A stretch of DNA of 64,000 bases. Origin: Iris pallida (taxonomy: Eukaryota; Streptophyta; Magnoliopsida; Asparagales; Iridaceae). The first letter of the stretch is position 1. Every line of letters starts with the position of its first letter. This document shows, piece after piece, positions 22,824 through 32,135 of this stretch. Below the pieces are notes generated by a model that saw nothing but the letters and a program-made list of their open reading frames with translations, was not told the DNA's origin and did not search any database. The position numbers and the translations under genes were made by a program. The stretch is taken from positions 5,722,838 through 5,786,837 of the forward strand of contig JANAVB010010791.1 of NCBI GenBank assembly GCA_029216955.1, read 5' to 3'.

Positions 22824-22925
22824 GCATGAGATAGGGGGAGAGAGAGAGAGTTCTTCCTCTCTTTGCTTTCTTCTTTTTTTAGAGTTCTTCTTTTGAAATA
22901 AACCCTAACTTTCTTCTTGCAAGAA

Positions 22926-25900
22926 ATGGCTCCCAAGACTCCTCGTGACGGTGCTGGCAAGGGAAAGAAGCCTGCGGAGTTCGTCGAGGAGGACGCTCCT
23001 GTCACCATTGTGACTCCGGCCGACGTTCGGCCTGCGGTGACGGGTGGGTGTCATCTTTTCAACTTTTTTAGATGAGTTTGGAGCACATGGCTGAGTTGCA
23101 TCATGTTGTTGTGCCCTAACTCTTTGTCGTCGACGCGTATGGACTTCTGTCCTGATGATGCGTCGAGGCTATTCTGCCGATGCGTATGGATTTAGGCCCT
23201 GATTATGCGTCGAGGTTTTACTGCTAACGTACATGGGTTTATATCCTGATGATGCGCCGAAGCTTCACTGCTAATGCGCATGGGTTTACACCCTGATGAT
23301 GCGCCGAAGCTTCACTGCTGACGGGCATGGGTTTAGACCCTGGTGATGCGCCGAAGCTTCACTGCTGATGCACATGGGTTTAGACCCTGATGATGTGCCA
23401 GGCTGCTTGACACACTTTGTCTTCTTAAAGTTTCTTGCCTGACTTTTGTTTTTGCTGTATCAGTGTCGATGACTATCCCTTTGCTGAATGAAGTCCTTCT
23501 GGATGCTTCTCTTTGTCAAATGGGAGTTGATTTCAATGAGAAGGTTATTAACCCTGCGAAGACTGCTATCCTACTGAATCATCCTTTCGAGAGAATACTG
23601 CAAATCCAGAATCAATCGCCTATTTTTCTCCAGAGTATGATGGAGAGCGGCAAACTGGAATCTGCTGAGTCCGAGGATGTGACCTTCTTGAAACCTGTCT
23701 TTCTGTTCGGTGACCGACTGATCTTTACCGAGGCGAAGATACTGAAGATCAAAGAAGAATGGTTCTTCTGTGCGAAGGGCATGGTTCTGTACATGCGACA
23801 ACTTGAACGCCAATTGCCGCTGAAGGCCTTCTATCGTTTAGCTTCCAAGAGAAGGATGTCATGGGAACTTACTCCTTCTCAAGGAGGGGCAGTGGGGGGT
23901 ACTCTTTTGATTGATGTTACTTCGAATCAAAGGGATACCTTGGCCGCCTCGCGAGCCGGCCCCTCATTCAGTTGCCGAACTTTGCGTTCTGGGAGCCTTT
24001 ATAATGAGGTCCCTAATGACACCTTTGCCTTTAGTGCTTCGACTTTTGCGAATCGGATGATAACATCGAAGGTTATGTATCCGAAAGGTGGCTTTAGGGT
24101 TGAAGGTTGGTGTCACCATGTGCTGAAGTGGGACGAGTTGACCCTTTGGGTGTTATCGAAGTTCAAGGCTGAGCTTAAAGAGATTGGACTGACGGTCGCT
24201 ATCCGTGCCACACAGGCCGCGTGGATCTCAACAAGCATATATTTCTTGCGCTCTTGGAAACGTTCAATACCCAGACTGGCACTTTCTTTACTCCAGTGGA
24301 GGATTTGGGACTGGCCCTCCATGAGATGTACGAGGTGTCCAAGCTTCCCTGGGGCTCGGAAACGTACGAGGAATATTTCTCCTCAAACGAAAGATCGTCG
24401 TTCTAGAAAAGAGGGACCCGGAGATGATGGCTGTTTTCAAAGAGGTGGCGAGCCATCATTATCTGATGTAACGGAAGGACAAAGGCAAGTCTCAGCCTCA
24501 TGTAACTGCTTGGAGGGATTACGTCTTTAAGCAGGATTTGGCGGACTCCTCGAAGATCCGGTTTACGACTCCGCAGGGGCTGAAACCCACGGAAGTACCT
24601 TCCAAAATGAGCCGACTAGACGAGAGTGCCCCCCGTTCAAATGAGAGTGGCGAAGACGCGTACAGCAGTTTCTGGCACTGTGTGCACCGGATGTCATCCA
24701 AGGCAGTATTGACTGCATACTTGATGATATGGCTCCGAGATTGTGTGTTCTCGGGCGGATCTGGCTCTGTGGAGAGGGTAAACCGGAACCTCATTTTGCC
24801 AGCAGTAAAATTGGTTTTTGGTCGCCCATTGGCTCTCCTCCCCGCGATGGTGTGTAACCTGTTGCGGGACTTGAGGACTTTTGCTGATGATGTGATCCAT
24901 AAGAGAGGTAGGAACGACAACTTTCCCCGGACCGAGCTACCATTCCATTATCTGATGGAATGGTTGATTCTGTATCACCCGAACATAATGTGTCCATGTC
25001 CTGAAGAGGATCACGTTGAAGGTAACGCCTTTATCCGCCGCTTCTACAAGAGGAAGTGGTTGCACACCGGCGTCTCCGTCTGCAGGAGAGTCTTGTCTTA
25101 TCTTCAGGGGTGGGAGACCGTCAAGGTCAGTCCCATCTTCAAAGATTTCGAGGCTGACCAAGATTTGGAAGACTCTGGTGAGGATGCGATCACTCTGCCG
25201 AAATGGGGATTTCATTGGTTGTAGAGTATTCGGCCTTCCTACTTGGTCTATTGCAAACAAAATAAGTGTTATCTGGAGCCATATCTGCCAAGCCGGTTTG
25301 CTCGCCAGTTTGGTTACACCAAGCTAATGTTACGGAACCCCAGTAGCAGTTTAGGATTTGCTAGAAGTTTACTGGATGGAGCCCGGGGTTGGCAATATTA
25401 CAATGCCGGATGCACTGGTGTTCGTTTCAATACGCCAGTTGCAACCCTCGGCCAAAGATCATGTATTCGGTCGTTAAGCAGTATTGCACTATGAATACTG
25501 TGCCTCCTGATTATGATAAGGAGACCAGTTTCATCATTGGAACTCAGCTAGAGGCTACGAAGAACATGTTGGTGGCGGCTCGGTCATATCGTCCACCAGA
25601 GTTGGCGGGATATCGGACTGCTGCTGTAGCATCAACGGGAGGTATTCGGGAAGATCCCCCTGCTGGGAAGAGGCGGGCTGACGCAGAAGCCAGTTCGTGT
25701 GTACCAAAAAGTCCGAGAAAAATAAAGACTCCAAAGGCTATAGGAGTGCCTCCTGTAACGCTAATGGAATCAGTTCCTGTTGAGGTAAAGACATTTTCCA
25801 TAATCTGGCTCCTTCTGTCATTTTTGTGACATATGCTTTCCTTTTGTAGGAACCGTTGAAGAAGAAGACCCGGGTTTCAAAACCGGGCGTCAGTAAACCG

Positions 25901-27472
25901 AAGGAGGTGGCAAGCTCATCTGACGAGCGCATTCCTCCAATTGTAATGTCTCCCGTAGGGAAGAATCCTGACAATGTCGTTCCGGCGGAGATTTCAGTAT
26001 CTCCAGATTATGTTGGAAGGGAAGCTGAGGTTGAAGCAGTTCCCGAGATGGTGTAAGCCGTCGTAGGGGCCTTGGACGTTGAGGGTCCAGCAGACACGGG
26101 GCTTCCAGATAAGGAAGTGGAGTAGAGTTCGTCGTCTTCAGATGACGTTCCTCCCGAGATGCGTGAGCCTGTTGCGGGGGCAACAGACGTGATTGAAACA
26201 GAGGAGAGGGTTGATTCCCCTCCTTGTCATGATGAGGGGAGGTCGGCTGCAACGTTGCCGAGCCCTACCCCAGACTCAGCAGCGGAGGCTGAGGTGGCTG
26301 TCGACCGGAAGGTAGCGACAGATTCTATCCCTGCGAAGGGATTTGATGGTGAAAATGAGACTCGTCCGCCGATCCTGACTCCAAGGGAGCCGAGTCAGAA
26401 AACAAGCACTGATCTTGCTGCTCTGCCGGAGGGGGAATGTCCTGTACAGCCTGCTGATAGAGTGCTGGGGACGGATGCGGTAGCCCCTGACGTCAGTGGT
26501 CCCTCCGAGCTTGAGAAGGGTAAGGGTTTGTTGGAACCCTCTGTTGCTCCTTCTACTTGGGGTACGATATCGACGCCTCTCTCGGCTCCTTCTGTTCTTT
26601 TGGCTCCTCGGGCTAGTAGTCAAGCCCCTGTTGAGGAAGAGCCCATTGATGCCGAGGTTTCAGCCTCGCAGACTGAAGTCGACGGGCCTTCTTCCGGTCT
26701 GCTGTCTAGAGCAGCTCCTCCAATTCCTGCTATGACGCCGCAGGTGCTGGTGGATGCATATGAGTATGTGAAGTTTATTATAGAGACGGTGTATAAGATG
26801 CTGCAGAGGGGCGTATCGGCAGAGATAGATGCCAATAGGAGTTTTGCGACAGAAAAAACCCTGGCACTCCCTCACATCGGTCTGATACGTTCCCACCAGG
26901 GCCATGATCATATGGCTGAGATTTTGGAGGCCTCGGTGGCCAAGCTGGACCAGCTGCTTTCCGAGTTTCAGTGTATCCAGCGAAATAATCTCTCCGCCCT
27001 GATAAACGCAGAAAAGGAGAAGTTGATCGCTGAGACTGAGTCCTCTTATCAGGCCACCGTAGGTGTCTGGGAACGCGAGGTGGCTGAAACTGAGGCTACG
27101 GTGGAGAGGTTATCTCAGTCCACGCAGGAGAAGGTATAGTTGGGAGCTGCGTTGGGCGCTAGTATAGCGGAGGTTGATGCCAAGATTCGCCTCCTTGAAG
27201 ACCAATGGGCCCAACTTTTATTAGATGCTGAGCGAGTCCAGGCCGAACATGTAGCATATAAGGAGGAGGAATCAGCTTTCACCCGCCGGGCTCTTACCCT
27301 GGCCCAGCAACGGCAACAGTTGGACGAGAAGCATGAGGATGACACTTCTCCTAAGGCCATAGAAACGATGCGTCAAGAAGCCGAACGCCGGGTCCTGGCG
27401 ACCGTAGAGACTCGGGCGGCAGACTTGAAGCGTCGGATTGAAGAGCTTTCGGCCAATCCCGAGGATGTTTAG
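22926..27472 (+). pseudogene. Antisense plant-mobile-domain-like gene of Tat-2
   Basis: A complete gene layout opposite to gag-pol. ATG at 22926 (MAPKTPRDGAGKGKK); intron 1 about 23044-23463 with minisatellite and a ttgctgtatcag acceptor; long exon 2. That exon has SLCQMGVDFNE, AKILKIKEEWFF, LLETFNTQTGTFFTPVED (about 24235) and a helical stretch AYLMIWLRDCVFSGG ... LLPAMVCNLLRDL (24716-24880), which resemble the plant mobile domain found in transposons. A short intron (about 25783-25850, gtaaag...ttttgtag) precedes an acidic Ser/Pro-rich region. The last 200 codons (26740-27472) are a Glu/Gln/Ala-rich coiled coil ending EELSANPEDV. A poly(A) signal follows at 27540. Frame changes near 24215, 25225 and 25440 and stops at about 26056, 26123 and 27137 show decay. 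The function is unknown. Confidence 0.65.
23120..23400. repeat. Minisatellite (about 47-bp units) in intron 1 of the antisense gene
   Basis: About six units of the type gatgatgcgccgaagcttca followed by ctgctaatgcgcatgggttt. The matching intron of Tat-1 holds the same unit. Confidence 0.75.
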
Positions 27473-27539
27473 GGATTGTAATCTCTTCTTTTTTTGTGTA
27501 ATTTGCAACTCTTGCTGGGGGTGTAATCCTTTACTTTTG

Positions 27540-27545
27540 AATAAA
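27540..27545 (+). terminator. Poly(A) signal of the antisense gene
   Basis: AATAAA 68 bases after the stop codon, following a T-rich stretch. Confidence 0.5.
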
Positions 27546-27665
27546 AAATACAGAGTTTTTGTTGTGTGTTCATTTTTGCTGTCATGAACTTGATGATTTG
27601 TGTGGGCCTATTATCTTTTACGCACCTTGGTTTTTAGGTATAGATAATAAGTTCGAGAGAACCGA

Positions 27666-27973
27666 CATGTTTGCTCAGAGGTGATGTGGACGTGGCAAAT
27701 ATGGGATTCAAATGATGGAATATTCCTACTCAAAGGTGTTATGGACGTGGTAGGAATGACTCTGGGGGATACGCGGAACTACTCAGAGGTAATGTGGACG
27801 TGGAAGTTCTACGATCAATGTACGGCAACGCAGGGGTTGTCTGTACGGGATGTTTACTCAGAGGTAATATGGACGTGGTAAACATGATGGGTAGCGTAGT
27901 CTTACGGAGTGTAAGATTCTGCTTTGTAGGGTATAGGGGAACAACTCAGAGGTAATGTGGACATGGTTGTCCT
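27666..27973. other. Array of five hairpins with one conserved 20-nt loop
   Basis: Five copies of a 20-nt segment close to TCAGAGGTAATGTGGACGTG start at 27675, 27730, 27783, 27858 and 27946. Each is flanked by 8-nt arms that differ between copies yet pair with each other: ATTCCTAC/GTAGGAAT and ATGTTTAC/GTAAACAT are perfect, ATGTTTGC/GCAAATAT has one G-T pair, and GGAACTAC/GAAGTTCT and GGAACAAC/GTTGTCCT each have one mismatch and one G-T pair. The array lies between the integrase stop (28115) and the antisense gene end, in what would be the 3' UTR of both transcripts. Confidence 0.75.
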
Positions 27974-28114
27974 TCTACTTGAGAATAGAATGCCACGGAA
28001 CAGCTGGGTTCCGAAAGCGTAAGATTTTGTGGAAGGAAATTGTATGTGAGCCCTGATGATTGGGTCTGTAGACTCCCTTGTTAGGTGGAGATAGAAGTAC
28101 ATGTCTGAAGGATG

Positions 28115-29185
28115 TCAAGGGTAGTACTTCTTTAGGAACTTGCCGTTGATGGGCATCATGAACAAGTCCCCATTGGGTTTGGCGTTGATGGGCACCGTTT
28201 GAGTATACTGTCTCTATGATGAAAGGTCCCTCCCACTTGGGCTCGAACTTTCCTGGTGTCTTGTGAGTCAACACCATCGGCCTCCTGACTGCCAGAACTA
28301 GGTCGTCTACTTGGAAAGTCCTCTGCTTGACCTTCTTGTTGAAAGCCTGTGATATACGGGCTTGATAGAGTTCGATGCACTGTTGATCTAGTTGATTTGT
28401 GATCGCTACACGGAGTGAGGGTATCTGGATCTCGAGAGACAGTACCGCTTTGCTTCCGTAGACCAGGAAGAATGGTGTGTTTCCTGTCGGGGTCCGTACC
28501 ATTGTGCGGTAGGCCCAAAGGCATTCGCCGAGCTTTTCGTCCCAGTCGCGTTTGTTGGATGACACGACCTTTTTGAGTAGCCTGACGATAGTCTTGTTGA
28601 ATGCCTCGGCCAATCCATTTGCTGTCGGATTGTAGGCGGTTGATGCCACGTTTTGAATGCGATTCTTGTCACAGAATCTGCTGAAAACATGGCTGATGAA
28701 CTGAGGACCGTTATCGTGGATAATCCTCCGAGGTACCTCGAAACGGTAGATGACATGGTGCTTGATGAATCTGACCACCCTAGAGCTCTTCAATTCCGCC
28801 AGTGGAACTGCTTCTGTCCATTTGGAGAAGTAGTCGATGATGGCTAGGATGAAACGGTGTGCCCTTGATGAAGGAGGGGTGATTGGTCCTACAATGTCCA
28901 TGCCCCAGGCTTCAAAAGGCCAGGAGGCGACCGTAGGATGTAGTGGTTCTGACGGTGTATGGATAAAGTCAGCGTGGAGCTGGCAAGCATGGCACTTTTT
29001 GGATAGTCGACAGCGTCGGCTGCCATGGTTGGCCAATAGTAGCCCATGCGTCGCAGTCGATCCTGCAACTTAGGGCCAGGTTGATGGGCCCTGCAGGTTC
29101 CGTCGTGAGCTTCTCGAAGGGCTTCGGTTGCCTCTTCGTTGGATAAACATCGAAGGAGAAGTCCATCGTAGGAGCGTCGGGAATC
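28115..29185 (-). pseudogene. Tat-2 integrase
   Basis: Joins element DNA into the chromosome. Reading from 29185: an N-terminal zinc site (EALREAHDGTC..AHQPG, then CHACQ), GYYWPT, the catalytic core with Asp in WGMDIVGPI, Asp in HDNGPQF and Glu in NGLAEAFNKT, then GKFEPKWEGPF in the C-terminal domain and the end KFLKKYYP with TGA at 28115. Single-base shifts near 29005 and 28190 break the frame. Directly upstream the frame meets protease sequence; the RT and RNase H that should lie between are absent, so a deletion joined protease to integrase near 29185. Confidence 0.8.
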
Positions 29186-29189
29186 ATCT

Positions 29190-29835
29190 CTGGCTCCATG
29201 TCAGGCTCTGCTGCCATTTCTGCTTCATCGTCAGCATCATTGGCTTCCTCCTCGTCGGGCGACTTGTACAAGGTAGAATCAGTGAAGTAGGCTTCGACCC
29301 CCTTGAAAGGGTCAATGTTCGCGAACTTCGTACGGATGATGTCATTGGTGGACACGTACTTCATATATTGGTGGAGTGTAGATGGCACCACCATGTACTC
29401 ATGCAGCCATGGACGACCCAGTAGGAGGTTGTAGTTGACGTCAGCGTCCACGACATAGCAAGTCACCTCGGTTCTAAGGTTACCGATATGACACTTTAGC
29501 CGTATTTTGCCTAGCGGCTCGCTTTTGCTAGTATTGAAGCCGCTGATTGTTGTGTTGGAAGGCGCCAGACGGTATATTGGGATCCCCAGTGTTGAGAGCA
29601 GCGTCTTTGGGATGATGCTGAGGGAAGACCCCAGATCGATCTAGATCCGCTTTACCTTGACGGAACCGATATACCCTGTATAATACAGCGGCCTGTTGTG
29701 TCGGTTGTGCTTGAGCAGCATGTCTTGTTGGGTGAAGGTTATGTTGGGGATAACTTCATCCGCAGAATGACAGTACGCACATGTAGTCAGAGTATCCTCA
29801 GGCTACTTAACCTGACTGATGATGGACCAGCATCC
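29190..29835 (-). pseudogene. Tat-2 protease
   Basis: Retroviral-type aspartic protease that would cut the polyprotein. The active-site block reads IDLGSSLSIIP (about 29610-29645), with Leu in place of the usual Ser of D-S/T-G, a variation I recall in this group. DADVNYNLLLGRPWLHE follows (about 29390-29445), the second conserved protease block. After it comes an acidic tail (DEEEANDADDEAEM) leading to the deletion junction. An in-frame TAG lies just before the active site (about 29641). Confidence 0.7.
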
Positions 29836-29836
29836 T

Positions 29837-32130
29837 TCAGGGCTTCACAAAGAGCTTCACGAGTGTCCTTGGAAAGACGAAGGAGCTCAAACAGGATAGG
29901 CGGGCAGGAGTACTGGCAAGTTGTGCCAGTATGTCGAAGTTGTGGGGCTTGGCTAGCCCCGAAGCATTCTCCTTTCGCAGAGGCTTGTCAAAACGGGCCT
30001 CTACATGCTTCTGCTTATTGGCTGCTGGAGGCTTGGATGGGCCCTCTTCCTGGGCAGCAGGGATGGTGCAAGAAGGTACCACCTCGACGGCAGCTTCATC
30101 AGGTTGGGCGTTCTGATGTGAACGCGTCTGTACAGGAAGTGCCTCTTCCGCATAGGAAGAGACCATGCGGCAAGACTTGATCTTTCTGCCCTTAGTTTTG
30201 GAGGCAGAGCGTACCTCCGGTTGAGTAACCTCGGAGACGAGATCAGGGTGAACCCACAAGACCTCTCCCCAAGATGTGGTGAGTGGGATGAGTCCACTCA
30301 CGTTGTCACGAGTAGGTGGTAAGTTAACCACCTCCATTGTCGCCTTAGGGATGGGGACGACGCCATCTTGTGTTGTGGTTGGCGGCAAGGTGCCAAATTG
30401 GAGTGACACCGGGTTGGCCGAAACCGTTTTCTTCTCGTAGTCGACAGAGATAACATCCACATTAATCATGCGCTGGATGTAGTTTTTGAGGACGTAGCAG
30501 TCCTTAGTTGGATGTCCGACAAACCGATGGTAGTGACAGTACCTCGGATTGTCCACTTTTCCAACCTCGTCGGGACGCTTCGGGTCCGACAATTTGATCT
30601 TGTCACCCAGGTTCAGTATCTCAAAGAGTTGCAGGGTGTCTTCATCGTTGAAAGAATAAACCTCCTTTGGCCTTGGTGCAAGTGGAGGCTTCTGAGTAGG
30701 TGCTGATGCACCTTTGGAGGCATTGACAGTCAATGCCTATTTCCCCTTCGTCTCTCGTCCGGGGTTGTCGGCTGCAGGCCATTTTTCCTTGTCCTCAAAG
30801 GCAGGAAAACTAACTCCCAGAATGAGAGCATTGGACGCCTTCTTTTTCGCTGCTTCGGCTTCGATGATCAAGGAACTCCAGTCAGGAGGAGTAGTAGAGT
30901 TGAGCCAGAGTTTGACTGCAGGCAGCATGTTCATGCTGCAGGAGGAGAGGAGTACATGTTCTGGCATGCCCGGGGGCAGTCTGAAGTATGCCTGTCGGAA
31001 GCGTTCGATGAATACTCGAATTGTTTCCTTCTCCTTCTGGCGTATCTCTATGAGGGACGCCATTGTCATATCCTTCCCGCCGTCGTAGAAACGATCGAGG
31101 AAGAGACGCGTCAGATCGTCGAAGGAAGATATGGAGTTATCGGGGAGACTGCAGTACTAGTCGTACGCCACTCCTTTCAGTGCCCCGACAAATATGCTGG
31201 TGAGTAGTGCATCCTCCTTCGGGAGATGTCCCATTTGAGACTAGAAGTATGTCAGATAGCGACACGGAGAGTCCTTCCCGTAGTATGGCGTCAACGTTTG
31301 TGGTTTATACTTAGGAGGATAAACCACTTTGTTCCATTCGAGGGGATAAGGTTGGGGGATGCCCATCTTTTGGCGCTCCTCTTGTCTATTCTTGGACTCA
31401 AAGCGCTCGCGCAAGTCCCTGATCATCTCGACCACGTCTTCCATGGAGCTGGGAGTCGGGAAAGGTGGTACCGCCTGGAGTTGAGCATTTGAGGGCTCCG
31501 ACGTCCGAGGTGCCTCGCGGCGATCTGTATCCAAGGATACCCGTTGAAGGGGTACGCTTGATTCTCCATTGGCCCCAGGGTCAGGACCAGTAGACGGTGC
31601 CCTGGCCAAAGCTGAACGTATCTCAAACACTGCTTGAGTCAGTGTTTGCATGGAGACGGAGAGGGTTTTGAGTCCTCCCTCCAAGGTATCCAAGCGCTGG
31701 ACGAGGTCTGCTGGCGGAGCATCAGGCTCGGCATCACCCCCAGTCATGTATACTGTCATGACACGGCTGGAGTCGGATGGATCAGTTGAGGCTTCACTCT
31801 CGGCCTCGCTCTCTTGTAGAAGAGAAACTTCTCCCGGAGCCTCGTTTTGGCTACCCCCAGCTACATTCTGGAGGACATCCTCGACTTCAGGAGCATCCGC
31901 AAGGCCCTGATTACCCCCAGTTCTGTCTTGGAGGACTTCTTCGTCTTCGAGACACGGGTCCACAGGGGCCAGACCACCCTCAGCTACGTCCGGGAGGCTG
32001 ACTTCGTCTCCAGGATGAAGATCCACCCCAGCTGTGCTCTGGAGGACATCTTCGTCTTCAGAAGGATGATCAACAAGGGCTTGACTACCCCCAACTTCCT
32101 CCAAGATCTTCTTTCTTCCCCGAGTGCCTT
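29837..32130 (-). pseudogene. Tat-2 gag
   Basis: Capsid/nucleocapsid protein that would package the RNA. The N-terminal part (32130-31241) is acidic with repeats of the type EDEDVLQ...GG, then MQTLTQAVFEIRSALARA and a basic segment PYPLEWNKVVYPPKYK. The core continues SIFVGALKGVAYD and IRVFIERFRQAYFRLPPGMPE, typical of retrotransposon gag. The C-terminal part has YCHYHRFVGHPTKDC (about 30500-30545), a CxYHx3GHx4DC knuckle as in Tat/Athila gag. Three in-frame TAG stops interrupt an otherwise open frame, at 31241-31243, about 31155 and 30737-30739. LARD-2 sits at its upstream edge; the frame on both sides of that insertion is the same. Confidence 0.75.
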
Positions 32131-32135
32131 CAAAC
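32131..32135. repeat. TSD of LARD-2, left copy (caaac)
   Basis: Exact match to 40984-40988. Confidence 0.9.

Noticed and set aside
24519..24920. Minus-strand ORFs opposite the Tat-2 antisense gene
   Set aside because: Shadows of the plus-strand exon, which shows mobile-domain-like blocks.
27666..27973. CRISPR-like reading of the five 20-nt repeats
   Set aside because: Spacing is irregular (53 to 88 bases), arms are self-complementary, and the context is a plant retroelement with no cas genes.
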